This document shows, in pieces, positions 35,701 through 47,488 of a DNA stretch of 64,000 bases; within the stretch, counting starts at the first letter, position 1, and every line of letters begins with the position of its first letter. Position numbers and translations under genes: made by a program. The stretch is from assembly GCA_964017235.1 (NCBI GenBank), contig OZ024931.1:105790221-105854220 (forward strand), in the 5' to 3' direction. The stretch is from Sabellastarte sp. h YS-2021 (taxonomy: Eukaryota; Annelida; Polychaeta; Sabellida; Sabellidae). The notes below the pieces were generated by a model. That model did not search any database. It saw only the letters and a list, made by a program, of their open reading frames with translations, and was not told the origin of the DNA.

Positions 35701-36796
35701 AAATAAATATATCATTGAATTTCATCTACTACCACTGGTCCCAAAGTGGAATTAAATCCATTCAATTATTTGGATTTGTTTCTTGGTTGAGCCTTAGAGT
35801 TTGTCTTTTTATGGAGATTAAGCTCTATAACAGTCATACAAGAAATTAGAAATTCATGCAAAGATCCAACAAGCACATACTTAATTTCTGGTACTTTTGT
35901 CAATCAGTATTCCAAAAAACTAATGACAGAGTAAATATTAAGCAGAAACCATTATAAATATTTTGATTTTAAATAAAATGTATCTCCATATTATATTACA
36001 ATGGACAAACAATGGTATGGGTTTATTACTGCCTCATACATACCACAAGTGTCCCAATGACCCACTCAATTTTATTTATGAAATAATAAATGATCATCCA
36101 ACCACTGGAGAACCCTGCCCAAGCTGTCTATTGTCTCATTATTGTTGTTAAATTACGTTCTGTTTCACTGTCCATATTACTGATGTGAACCACGGAGTAG
36201 GTACCTGTTTTAATCAGTACTTAAGTACACAAATCGTATAGCCTACCAATCTGAAGTACTATATATATTTAATTAAAATATGTATCTCCATTTTACAACA
36301 CAAAGGTTTGATAACAGATTGAGTTTAATACAGACGTTACGTAAAAATCAATAAAGCGTTCCGATCCACTGTTACCGGGTGTATAGTTTGGGATCAGCAG
36401 TTTTATATTTTTATCTTTAACATTGACCATATAACTTCACCTTCATAAGAGAAAAACGTTTCTAAAGTTATGTGTAAATTTAGTGTAAACCTTCTTAATT
36501 TGATGTCAACATATAGTTCATTATGCGCTGACTACAGTACTATATGTTGCAATTGCACGCTTGCAAGTGGATAATTAAATAAGTACCTTCATTATCGCCC
36601 ATTGTTTCACTTCGCAACACGGGATAGGTGCAGTACAGTAGTGGTGGCTTTCTACTAAACGCCCATGCTTTAGATCATATTTAACATTTATATTATTTAA
36701 ACAGGTTTAGCTTATATTCTTTTCAACCAAATTAACAAGTGACATATAGTACAATTAATGATTTAATTGTGTTGTTCAACATTTTGTATGCTACTA

Positions 36797-37029
36797 CACG
36801 GGTGGTCATGAAGATAAACGGTCATAGAGATAAACGGTCTTCAGAATTGTTTAAATCTAAGTGGTGCATACAACAAATCACACAAACTAAATAAGAAAAT
36901 ACAATCAAAGAAAGCTTATCAAGACATCTGGTATTTGGTTTGTGTTGTGCTGCTCTTTAGACTACTTATATTTAAAGAATTCTGAAGACCGTTTATCTCT
37001 ATGACCGTTTATCTTCGTGACCACCCGTG
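36797..37029. mobile_element. 233-bp MITE with ~55-bp inverted repeats, TA duplication
   Basis: CACGGGTGGTCATGAAGATA opens and TATCTTCGTGACCACCCGTG closes. The pairing runs about 55 bp with very few mismatches. TA lies on both sides (36795-36796 and 37030-37031). Each terminal repeat holds two direct copies of GATAAACGGTC separated by ATAGA. Confidence 0.9.
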
Positions 37030-37031
37030 TA

Positions 37032-38865
37032 CTGCCTTGCGCCATAAATTGGCACACCTTGGACACAAAAAGCTTAATTTTGATTGTTTTGAGTGTAGTT
37101 TCGTCAATTGTTTTTCTATTGAAATATGTATTGACACCAGCACAAGTTATAAAAGCATTTTACTGACATAAAATCAAAATAATTAACCTTTTACACTCGT
37201 TTTTAATGAGCGATAATAAGCCAATTCGTAGTTCCGAGTGCGCATGCTCGAGTCGCTTGTTTATGTTGCGAAAGGCACATAAACAAGTACCACGCGGTTG
37301 AATGAAATAGAATAGAAATAGGGATTAAAATTCGTGAAATTGTCATTTCTTGCTTGATTTTGATAAATAATGCACCATTTTAAAGCTTACAACACACAGA
37401 AAGCATCTACGATGGCTATACCTCAACATTTTATCACAAACATCACAAAAATAAGTATAAAAGAATAATTACAAAAAAAATAAAATAACTTTAATATCTT
37501 ATTATTTCTTCTTTGCATGGACTTTAAGACCATAAAAGAAATGGAAGCTCTGTTCAAATATGTTTCCAGTAATATATATATACATATGTAAGAAAATCAA
37601 GTATTTTGGAATATAGGCATTTGTTCAGACCCTCAATCTTGCTGGGATTTGGGTAAAAATTGTTATATATTGGTTTTATTATTTAACTTTTTTCTACCAT
37701 TTGAAGGGAAATTATTGGCTTCTGATATTTTTAAGGGAATCAGTGGAAAATTGGTGAAGAAATTTGAAAAGGTGTCAACTACACCAGAAATCAGATGTTA
37801 AAAAACGAATTTTTGCCAAAGAAAGTATATAAATTAAACATGGATATCTAAATAAATATTGAAGCTACAAATATGGCTTTTTATACAATTTCTATGATAA
37901 CATTCAGGTCAGTTTAAAATAGGCTTTATTGTAGTTTATACTGCTTTTTATTCTAATAAGTTTGGTTGTATGTTTGCTCATAAGATATAGAAGGAACTGT
38001 TAAGTACACCTGAGGTAAGGAAATATTTGTAAACCTGAATTTGACTTTAAATAATTTTTTTCTCTAGATTTTAATGCAATAATGCCCACCACAAATGTTG
38101 TTCAAATACCTTTCTAATGATAAAAATAAGGTTAAAATTATTGATGTGGTTGTTTTATTGAAGCTAGTAGCATATAATATTTATACCAATTTAAAGGCAA
38201 ATTATTGCAGGGTGTATAGATTTTTATTTGAGGAATATATTTTGTGAATAGTGGATCAATTTTAATGCAATAAAATTAAGCACAAACCTTAATGAAATAT
38301 ACCTTTGCCATGATGCGGATGTGTATGTCTGGTTAAAATAATTTCTATTATAAATTATTTATTTAGATGCTGATGCCTTCCCATCTTATAGGAATTTGGT
38401 TGAAGATTGATAAATATAAAACAAATATATAATATGTACATAAAAATATAATTTTTACACCATTTCAAAGGCAATTTATTACATTTTCTGGTGCTTCTTA
38501 TTTCGTATAAATACATTAAGTTTTTCCAGAGATACAGTCATTTTAGTTATGAAGATTCATACAAAATTCGCCTTTTTTCGCCCACCATGTGCATTTGTTT
38601 ATGTGCTATCCGAGGTTTGTTTACACCGGAAGATCGGAACTACGAATAGGCTTATATAATTTCTACATGAAATCAGCGCCTCAAATTGGCACACTTTGCA
38701 TACGGAAATTGCCGAAGATATTTAAATTATTTCTGTCATTTTAATTTCCTTATTTGGTATATATGGAAATCGACGAGTGTGAGCGATAAAAAAGAATAAT
38801 AAGTAATATTTTATCTTCTGTTTTGTGCCAATTTGAGGCGAGTGCCAAGTTAAGAAGCCAGGCAG
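37032..38865. mobile_element. 1.8-kb inverted-repeat element, TA-flanked, non-coding
   Basis: CTGCCTTGCGCC...AAATTGGCAC at the left is mirrored by GTGCCAATTTGAGGCG...GGCAG at the right. TA flanks both ends (37030-37031 and 38866-38867). A subterminal pair, CCAATTCGTAGTTCCG (37220) and CGGAACTACGAATAGG (38634), is also inverted. The middle is AT-rich and has no transposase frame. The left TA is shared with the MITE ending at 37029. Confidence 0.55.
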
Positions 38866-38888
38866 TATAGATCGATATATTACTGCTA

Positions 38889-39192
38889 GTGGCTTTCTAC
38901 CAGTAAACGCCCGCCTTATATATCTTTGTTAGAGGTCAAGGACAAATGCTTCTATAAGTCTACAAAATGGGCGTTCACTGGTATTTCCGGTTTGCGGTAA
39001 ACACGGCCGATAATACAGATAAATTATGAAAATATAAAGCTTTAAAACAAATATTACAACATACACCTCGGTTATTAATTTTAGTGCATATTACTTGACA
39101 ATATAGTGGTAGAAGAATAAAATATAAAGCTGTAATATAATTCAAATTCAATATATTAACTTCAGCGTGGGCGTTTACTGGTAGAATGCCAC
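38889..39192. mobile_element. 304-bp TA-type MITE, uninterrupted copy
   Basis: GTGGCTTTCTACCAGTAAAC opens and GTTTACTGGTAGAATGCCAC closes, with one mismatch in 20. TA flanks both ends (38887-38888 and 39193-39194). It is the intact relative of 26057-26821 and shows the empty site of the MITE nested there. Confidence 0.85.
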
Positions 39193-39383
39193 TAGCGCAC
39201 CCAACGGTTGTGTACACAAGATCTATGTCACTGCTAGTGTGTAGCCAATGTACGGGTTTCAATATATTCACGTTTTCGATCATTTAAACTTCCAAAGTTC
39301 CCACGTTTGCTTCTGGATGACAAATGATTATTAAACTGAGAGTGTTATAAAAATGTTACACATATAAATGAAGGGGTATCTTA

Positions 39384-40009
39384 GAGTGAGTGATTTAAAT
39401 TCGCCAGTTTTTTGGCAATTTTAGTTCTGCTACATCAAGTCCCAATTTTTTTTTTCAATTTTTTGTTTTAATAAATATGGCCCATCCCTCTATTATCCAA
39501 AACTGAAGAAAAAATTTATTTCACCTGGACATAGGCTCACTCAGAGAGCTGTTATTATTTCATACAAAAATATCTATTACTTATGAAAATGGATGTAAAT
39601 TCGCCGTTTACTGGAAAAACTGTTTTTCAAGCATAATACTTACCATACTGTGAAAAATTTAAGCTAAATAATTATTTTACATATTTTCTAACCAAACATT
39701 GTCATTAACATAAATGCAAATTTCCAAAAGCTTGTCCCAGAGAACTTGAAAATGTTGGTTGGTATTTGTTAAAAACTGCACAATTTTCACTCTTTAAAAT
39801 CACTTGTAAAAAAGTATCTTTCAGAAATATGCTTAATACTGTGAAAATATATAAAGTTGGATGATAAAATCTTGCAGGGCAATAGATCTGCATTTTATCT
39901 ATATATATTTAACAAAATTATGAAATGTTTCCCATATATCTGCTGTAAAATTTATAAAAACCAAAAAGTGGCGAATTTACATCCAATGGCGAATTTACAT
40001 CACTTGCTC
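39384..40009. mobile_element. 626-bp TA-type MITE
   Basis: GAGTGAGTGATTTAAATTCG is mirrored by CGAATTTACATCACTTGCTC, and TA flanks both ends (39382-39383 and 40010-40011). The word ATGTAAATTCGCC or its reverse appears two more times inside (about 39594 and 39970). Confidence 0.7.
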
Positions 40010-40294
40010 TATACTGGTCAAGTGACAACAGGCTGACAGTAATTGATTGATAGTGAACCTTTAAAAGTCCACATCTTTTTCACCTTTGTCAACAGACCCT
40101 TGTACTTTTTCTCTGGTAATGTTTTAGGTTCCCCTCAGAGAAAAGCTGGGATAGCACATTGACCAAAGTGGTTTCTCTGTGAAGTAAAATGACAAGTGGG
40201 TAATACCTTATTTGTTATCTTTCAGGATGGTTATTTTGCTTTCTGTGCCACCCTTCAACATTATTGTTGGTCCTGAGATCGCTCTCATTATCAT

Positions 40295-40779
40295 GCTCCA
40301 GCATTCAGGCTTGTAGAAGCTGAAAGTAACTTATTGCTTTACTATATATTGTGAAAAGCTTTGAGGTGGCCTATTATTGTGTGCCAGGGCTTTCATCAGG
40401 TTGAAGGCACCTGACGACTTCCCATGGAGAAGGAGTGGAAATGCCATAGGTTTCAGCAGTACCCATTTACTCTGGTGGTACTCTTGAAAGATTTCAGTGG
40501 ACCCAGTTCCCCTAATTTTTCATCCTAATATCCCTCACAAATAAGCTCCAGCATTCAGGCTTGTAGAGCTGGCAGTAGCCCATTTCTTTTCTTTATATTG
40601 TTAAAAGGCTTTGTAGTGGCCTATTGTTGTACACCAGGGCTTTCAGCTGGTAGAGGGCATCTGGAACCTGCTCATCGGAAAGGAATGGCAAAGCCATAAT
40701 TTTTTAATAGTACACACCGACTCTGTTGGCCTTCTTGAAAGACTTTAGTGGGCCTAGTTCTCCAATTTTCCTGCACCCC
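40295..40779 (+). repeat. ~250-bp direct duplication, diverged
   Basis: GCTCCAGCATTCAGGCTTGT at 40295 recurs at 40545. The copies agree in blocks (GGCCTATT, CAGGGCTTTCA, CTTGAAAGA) but have drifted. It is followed by a small duplication of AAAAAGTGCAACTCTGAATG (about 40783 and 40809). No frame is conserved. Confidence 0.75.
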
Positions 40780-41869
40780 ATAAAAAGTGCAACTCTGAAT
40801 GGACCCCACAAAAAGTGCAACTCTGAATGGCAACATCAGTTGGTCTACTCTGTCTCTGGGTTTGGAATTTTTTTGTCTCCTTTTATGGCTCTAGCACCTT
40901 AGCGTCTATATGATGGAGATTAAGTGGGTGAGAGAACACACACAACTTACATAACATTTGTGTACAGTTCATGTCCGTGATTGGCCCAAGTGGATCTGTT
41001 GGTTAATCCCTCACTTGAAGTCATCCTCTCTCTAGTAGCTGTAACTGTGGTTATGCAGTTAATAGTCTTGTTGTGGGCACTATATTGTCAATAAATGGTG
41101 GGTACCCTCCATCTTAAAATTGTAATTGAAGCCATTAGTGCCTATAAGTTTATCTCTTAGTCTGGATGAAGCTGACTTAACAGTTTCATAGAAAGTGTCT
41201 TCTTCCATGCTGAGGCCTCAGGCTGTTCATCGATAATTGAAGATTCATTGAGTGGTTCAGGCTCTCTTTGGAGAACTTCCGCAGGGTGAATTAATTGTAT
41301 CCCCGGACGACAGTCGGGGATACTTAGGATTCAGTACGGTCACGCCGCCGCAGAGATTTCCTTTTGGACGTGATAACTTAAAAAATATTTTAGTTAGAAC
41401 TTTCAAATTTGGTATGTGGGTATATATGGGCAATGCCACGAACGCTATTGTTTTGTGACCTTGACCTTCAATCTCAAGGTCACTGGTGGCCTCTTAAAGG
41501 TCAGATTTTGGCCATTTTTTCACTTTTTGGCCCAGTTCTCCTATACAGAAAGTCAGATCATCCTATGGCTGGTATATATAATACATATATATGTCCTCTG
41601 TAAGCATGCAGAAATTTGACCTTGAGGCTCTTCATTGAAGGTCATCCACTGACCGCCAAAGTACCTGACCGAGGGTCATTTTTGGCCTTTTTGGAGAGAT
41701 TTTCACACTTAATGCTGACTATATTGCATGGAAACTATTGAAAATGGCTTTGGAGGTTGAGTACATGATGGACTTCTACCATCCAGGCTTACTGGTTACA
41801 GATCTTCATTTAAGGTCATCCACTGACCGCCAAAGTACCTGACCGAGGGTCATTTTTGGCCCTCTGTTT

Positions 41870-42697
41870 GTTTGTTTGTGAACAAGATAACTCAAAAACT
41901 GACAGATGGATTTTGATAAAATTATCAGGATATGTCCAAAATGGTAAAAGGAAGATATGATTAAATTTTGGGAGTGATCCGGATCACTGTCTGGATCTTC
42001 TGGATCCATGAAATTTAATTTTTAAAGACAGATAACTCAAAAACTTATGGGTGCATTTTGATGAAGTTTTCAGGAAATGTCCTTAATGGGACGAGGAACA
42101 AGTGATTAGATTTTGGGAGTGATCTGGATCACTGTCTGGATCTTCCGGATCCAGGCTGCCAGATGTGTTTGTGTACAATATAGCTCAAAAACTTATGGAT
42201 GGATTTTGATGAAATTTTCAGGATATGTCTAAAAAGGTAAAAGGATGAAATGGTTGAATTTTGGAAGTGATGCGGATCACTATATGGATCTTCTGGATCC
42301 ATGAAATGTAATTTTTAAAGACAGATACCTCAAAAACTTATGGATGGATTGTGATGACATTTTCAGCAAATGACCTAAATGGTACAAGGAACAAGTGATT
42401 ACATTTTTGGAGTCATCTGGATCACTGTCTGGATCATCTGGATCCAGGCTGCAACATAATTTTAGGATGAATTTTGATGATATTTTTAGGATATGTTAGA
42501 AATGGTAAAAGGAAGAAGTGGTAAAAGGAGGAAATGGTTCAATTTTGCGAGTGATCTGGACCACTATCTGGATCTTCTGGATCCATGAAATATTATTTTT
42601 AAAGACAAATAGCTCAAAAAGTCATGGGTGGATTTTGATGAAATTTTCAGGAAATGTCCTAAATGGGACAAGGAACAAGTGAGTAGATTTTGGGAGT
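41870..42697. repeat. GATC-palindrome tandem array, left part
   Basis: Units of about 130 bp carry AACTCAAAAACTTATGGATG, TTTTGATGAAATTTTCAGGA, a GGAAGTGATCCGGATCACT-type palindrome and CTTCTGGATCCATGAAAT. The array is interrupted after GATCTGGA at 42705 and resumes at 45092. Confidence 0.9.
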
Positions 42698-43599
42698 GAT
42701 CTGGACAGTGTGAGAAATTCGTTGTAAAGCAGTTGTGGCCCCATAGGGCCACTAGGTTCTGAAGTTCAGTGGCCCCTATTAAAACTTGATGGCCCAAACT
42801 ACTGGTGGAAGGCATATTGTCATCAAAGTCACCTTCAGTAATTACTCTATGTTCTTTTTTTTACTGTATTTGATTAGAAATTTCTCCATGCTATACTATC
42901 AATTATTAATAATTCATGCTGGAAAAGAATGTTAAAGATTATATTTTTACTAAAATGTATGAATTTTGAAGGTTATTTTCAAGGTCATGACATATACAGA
43001 AAAAAAGTTGCCAAGGTAGTCTTTCATTTCTTTCAGTAAAAAGGCCAAAACCAGCCAAATTAACACTTTCACATTGACAATTAAATACCCCAAGTTAAGG
43101 CTATCCTGTTTAATGTTAAGCCATTTCTTATTAATTCAGCTTTCTTTCAGTTACATAAATATCAATGATGTGAAGAACAAAGTGTGGGAACACAGTTACA
43201 CAAAACATTTTGCAAGTTTTATGAGGAAATGGCTTTCTGAAGTTTCTGTTTAAGGTAGACTTTCAACAAGTCCTTTTGCCTAAGGTATTATATGAGGACT
43301 GAATGACTTTTTTACCAGAATGTGGGGCTGTATTTCTCCAGACAGAAGCTTTTTTAAATTTTCAAGTGGGTTCATAATGATTTCATGTATGTCAGATTTG
43401 CTGGAAAAAGCAGAGCCAGCCTCTGTAGTTAGGCACAGACTTGTTACTTTGTTTAAAAATAGAGAATTTTATGTAACAGCAATCCCCAATGTATTGGTAT
43501 TTCTACAAGACAAACATTAAAATCAAAATCAGCCATTCACACAGCCAACCACACAAAACCCTTTATTCTTTCCCACCTCAAGTACACTTGTGTATGTAC

Positions 43600-43832
43600 C
43601 CCTAATGATAAGTGTATATTTCTGTCTATCTGGTCACAACTCACACATGTATGTGTGTGTATGGGTGTATCTATTCTCAGAAACAGCCAACCAAGCCAAG
43701 TACAATTGGTTTACAAGATAAGCATGTATTTTTGTCTGTCTATCTGGCCACAACTCCCATGTGTTTATGTGTGTGTGGGGGAGGTGTATGTATGGGTGTA
43801 TATCTTCTCAGAACCAGCCAACCAAGCCATGA
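43600..43832 (+). repeat. Direct duplication inside the hAT element
   Basis: GATAAGTGTATATTTCTGTC...CAGCCAACCAAGCC (43609-43697) recurs as GATAAGCATGTATTTTTGTC...CAGCCAACCAAGCC (43717-43829). A GTGTGTATGGGTGTAT stretch lies in both. Frames across it are TG-repeat artefacts. Confidence 0.75.
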
Positions 43833-44084
43833 ACCAAAATAATCAATAGAATTTACTGACTTTCTCCTCCCCACTGATACACTAGAATCTACCCTCACTG
43901 TGCATTGAATTCACAAGTCACAAGTTTGGCAGTGCATGTTTTTTTCTCAACTCATATAGAATTCTAAGATCTCAGGTTTTTATGTGCACTGGGGTTTTTC
44001 TTTTCCTTCTTTCTGTTGATATTCTCAGCAAAACATACAATTTAATATTAGTATTCTTGCCATATTCATTAATTGTTACTGTTA

Positions 44085-44196
44085 GCCTGGGCCGGGATTC
44101 ACACAAGGTCTTAAGCAAAAATTGTCATAACTTTAAGATTTGTCGAAGCAAAAAAAAAACCTAAACTTAAGACCTTTTGTGAATCCCGGCCCAGGC
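44085..44196. mobile_element. 112-bp palindromic MITE
   Basis: GCCTGGGCCGGGATTCACAC and the matching right arm (GTGAATCCCGGCCCAGGC) pair over about 30 bp, including GGTCTTAAG/CTTAAGACC. Internal spacer of about 45 bp. No clear target duplication. Confidence 0.75.
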
Positions 44197-45091
44197 CTTC
44201 AAAGCTGTCTTCAGTATAATGCAACTATTCAATATGAATGTCAAAAATAGACTATGAAATACACTTTATGTCCTCCACACATTAAAGGCCTACAACTTTT
44301 TTATCTGAGGGAACTAAACTAGTGGTGAGTTAAGATATTATGAGAAAGTTTTATTAAAAATAAATTCGTTCTTTTCAGAAATTTTCTATCACATGCAACA
44401 CACCAGTGGAAAAGCTACAGGCTGGAAGTATTGAAGTACATAAAGATTAAAGAGGTGGAACACATGAACTTAGCCTTGCCACAGGCGTTTATATGTATAA
44501 TATAGACACATCTGTGTGATTGCATTATAAGCATTTTTCATAATGCTCTCATACATTTACTTAGCCGAGCTTGCTGAGGAGAAATGTCTCCCAGACTAGA
44601 AAGGCCTCTGATACAGTGTGCATTATGGCAAAACATATTTCATGTTTGCATTATGGTTGAGACAGCCTGGAAGGCCAGGCTAACATGAACTCTGTGTGAG
44701 AGTGAGTGGCAGGCCTTGTGTGTGTGTTGTGGGGAGGGGCAAGAGGAATGAGGGGATCTTTTGATTTTATATTCACTCTCTGGCTGAACACTGCAGAGTT
44801 GGTAAAGGGAGGGGGGATGTATGTTGGCCTGTGTGTGAAAGAGTATATAAATGCTAATTAAGGGTGAACTCAATCTGGAGTATGCAAAACACAATGCATA
44901 ATTAAAGGCTTAGCCATGGGGAAAGAAAACCAGTTAAAAATTAAATGACAGCACACTGGATTGTATTACCACACAAGGCATGTTGTAGTCAATGTGGTGG
45001 CCCATTGGGGCCCATGAAAGTCAAGTTGTGGTGGCCCTAACTTAAAAAGGGGGGCCCCGGGCCACGGGGCCACCGCGAATTTCGCACGCTG

Positions 45092-46395
45092 GATCTGGAT
45101 CATCTGGATCCAGGCTGCCAGATGTGTTTGTGTACAAGATAAATCAAAAACTTATGGACGGATTTTGATGAAATTTTCAGGATGTGTCTGAAAAGGTAAA
45201 AGGATGAAATGATTGAATTTTGGAAGTGATCCGGATCACTATATGGATCTTCTGGATCCATGAAATGTAATTTTTAAAGACAGATACCTCAAAAAGTTAT
45301 GGATGGATTGTGATGACATTTTCAGCAAATGACCTAAATGGTGCAAGGAACAAGTGATTAGATTTTTGGAGTGATCTGGATCATCTGGATCCAGACTGCC
45401 ACAGAATTTTAGGATGAATTTTGATGATATTTTTAGGATATGTTAGAAATGGTAAAAGGAAGAAGTGGTAAAAGGAAGAAATGATTCAATTATGCGAGTG
45501 ATCTGGACCACTATCTGGATCTTCTGGATCCATGAAATATTATTTTAAAGACAAATAGCTCAAAAAGTCATGGGTGGATTTTGATGAAATTTTCAGGAAA
45601 TGTCCTAAATGGGACAAGGAACAAGTGATTAGATTTTGGGAGTGATCTGGATCATCTGGATCCAGGCTGCCAGATGTGTTTATGTACAAGATAAATAAAA
45701 AACTTATGGACGGATTTTGATGAAATTTTCAGGATATGTCTGAAAAGGATGAAATGATTGAATTTTGGAAGTGATCCGGATCACTATATGGATCTTCTGG
45801 ATCCATGAAATGTAATTTTTAAAGACAGATACCGCAAAAAGTTATGGATGGATTGTTTCAGCAAATGGCCTAAATGGTACAAGGAACAAGTGATTAAATT
45901 TTTGGAGTGATCTGGATCATCTGGATCCAGGCTGACACATAATCTTGGGATGGACTTTGATATTTTTAGGATATGTTACAAATGGTAAAAGGAAGAAGTG
46001 GTAAAAGGAAGAAATGATTCAATTTTGCGAGTGATCTGGACCACTGTCTGGATCTGGATCCAAGAAATGTAATTTTTAAAGACAAATTGCTCAAAAAGTC
46101 ATGGATGGATTTTTATGAAATTTTCAGGAAATGTCTTAAATGGGACAAAGAACACGTGATTAGATTTTGGGACTAATCTGGATCACTGTCTGGATCATGT
46201 GGATCCAGGCTGCCAGATGTGTTTGTGCACAAGATAACTAAAAAACTTATGGATGGATTTTGATGAAATTTTTAGAATATGTCTGAAAACGTAAAAGGAT
46301 GAAATGATTGAATTTTGGAAGTGATCCGGATCACTTAATGGATATTCTGGGTCCATGAAATGTAATTTTTAAAGACAGATATAAGTGAAAGAACT
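45092..46395. repeat. GATC-palindrome tandem array, right part
   Basis: The same units as 41870-42697 continue after the hAT. Larger-order blocks of about 560 bp recur (CAGGCTGCCAGATGTGTTTG at 45110, 45664 and 46206), so the array has a higher-order period of about four units. Confidence 0.9.
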
Positions 46396-46596
46396 AGTGA
46401 TTAGCTTTGGGGAGTAATCTGGTACTATGGAGAATCCTGACCTGGTGCTCCAGGAAACAGGCTCAAGACTGACATATTCACGCCTTAACTATGTCCCGTC
46501 CGGGGATACACTGCGTCGAGACGCAATCTCTAGTTGTAACAGCGTGGTTTGGACATCAGAGTCATCACTTTGCTGCATTAATCAGAATTACTGGAA

Positions 46597-46956
46597 TCAT
46601 TTGTCTGAATCATCAGAGTCTGAATTTCTGGTATTATCAGACTTAATGTGGTCATCAGAGTCACATACATCAGGGTTAGAGTTAATGGGGTCATCAAAGT
46701 TGGTGGAGTCAGATTCTTTAAAGCCATCAGCGTCATCCTCAGTGGCAGAGTGTCCTACATACAGGAACATATTATGTTCCATTAAACTCTCAGTACGTTT
46801 GGTAATTTTAACTTTAGCAAAATGTAGTAGCACTCAAGAAGGAGACAGTTTCTTAAAGTTTGTGAGACCGGCATAGTCTTTATATCTGCGATGTTTAACC
46901 ATGTTTGTCCTTCCCGATTTACTGTCACTGTTCATAGATGATGGTATATTCGGAAA
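46597..46956 (-). pseudogene. Unrecognised minus-strand frame with one internal TGA
   Basis: On the minus strand one frame runs about 120 codons, broken only by TGA at 46834-46836. Before it: MNSDSKSGRTNMVKHRRYKD then YAGLTNFKKLSPS. After it: KVKITKRTESLMEH, then an acidic Ser/Asp-rich tail (NSDSDDSDK) ending TGA at 46597-46599. The composition looks like protein. The N-terminal half, including the TGA, is duplicated at 47052-47375. It lies just upstream of OXLD1 on the opposite strand. It may be a dead exon, part of a repeat, or a real exon with the stop outside its coding part. Family not recognised. Confidence 0.3.
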
Positions 46957-47375
46957 AGTGATGTTCCTTTCTGAACTTGACTTTCATATAAGTATTTTTT
47001 TAAGTTTCTTGTAAAAATCAGCTAACTACAATCCAAGAATTTATTTTATTTGCCATCAGCGTCATCCTCAGTGGCAGAGTGTCCTACATACAGGAACATA
47101 TTATGTTCCATTAAACTCTCAGTACGTTTGGTAATTTTAACTTTAGCAAAATGTAGTAGCACTCAAGAAGGAGACAGTTTCTTAAAGTTTGTGAGACCGG
47201 CATAGTCTTTATATCTGCGATGTTTAACCATGTTTGTCCTTCCCGATTTACTGTTACTGTTCATAGATGATGGTATATTCGGAAAAGTGATGTTCCTTTC
47301 TGAACTTGACTTTCATATAAGTATTTTTTTAAGTTTCTTGTAAAAATCAGCTAACTACAATCCAAGAATTTATTT
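46723..47375 (+). repeat. Tandem direct duplication of ~329 bp upstream of OXLD1
   Basis: GCCATCAGCGTCATCCTCAG at 46723 recurs at 47052. By eye the copies differ at one base (CTGTCACTG against CTGTTACTG). The second copy ends just before the OXLD1 splice acceptor region. Such identity means a recent duplication or an assembly artefact. Confidence 0.9.
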
Positions 47376-47488
47376 GTAAAATAACTTATTCAACTTAAAC
47401 AACAAGGAAACTGTATCAGATTAATTGAACAGCAAATAAATTTGAGCTGATATTGATCCTATTATATGTCATTTTCTTTTGCTTACAG

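Larger units (their letters stand above)
31971..36383. mobile_element. 4.4-kb TA-flanked inverted-repeat element, non-coding
   Basis: TACACCCGGTAACAGT at 31971 is mirrored by ACTGTTACCGGGTGTA at 36383, and TCGGAACG follows on both sides. A second matching piece, GACAGTGAAACGGAACG (32010-32026), is mirrored at 36157-36173, so the right terminal repeat has been split by about 180 bp. No transposase frame is visible. It contains the element at 32819-33590 and the SINE at 35479-35700; otherwise it is AT-rich. 33940-34110 has four spaced GGTCATATCA words that resemble SINE-tail fragments. Confidence 0.5.
42706..45091. mobile_element. Non-autonomous hAT-like transposon with 8-bp target duplication
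   Basis: CAGTGTGAGAAATTCG opens and CGAATTTCGCACGCTG closes. The pairing continues in GTGGCCCC words. GATCTGGA stands on both sides (42698-42705 and 45092-45099): a perfect 8-bp duplication, the hAT hallmark. It sits inside one unit of the GATC array. No transposase frame is seen. It holds a ~130-bp duplication (43610-43830) and a small palindromic MITE (44085-44196); the rest has nothing recognisable. Confidence 0.85.
41297..46535 (-). mobile_element. Large satellite-bearing element, minus orientation, split by a hAT
   Basis: The start is at the right: read on the minus strand, AACTAGAGATTGCGTC followed by GTATCCCCGGACG (46500-46512). The end is at the left: a perfect hairpin GTATCCCCG/CGGGGATAC (41297-41323), whose arm repeats the start word. 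A head-like region with GACCTTGACCTTCAATCTC phrases (41450-41800) and the GATC-rich arrays lie between. No coding capacity. About 2.4 kb of its length is the hAT at 42706-45091. Confidence 0.65.

Noticed and set aside
41257-41619. Frames on both strands near 41.3-41.6 kb
   Set aside because: They cover the end hairpin and head repeats of the minus-oriented element; similar phrases occur in other repeats.
43320-43849. Several frames inside the hAT element
   Set aside because: They run through TG/TATG-rich duplicated sequence and show no transposase motif such as a BED finger or dimerisation domain.
44640-44894. 84-codon minus-strand frame
   Set aside because: It lies inside the hAT element in TG-rich sequence, with no homologous motif or splice context.
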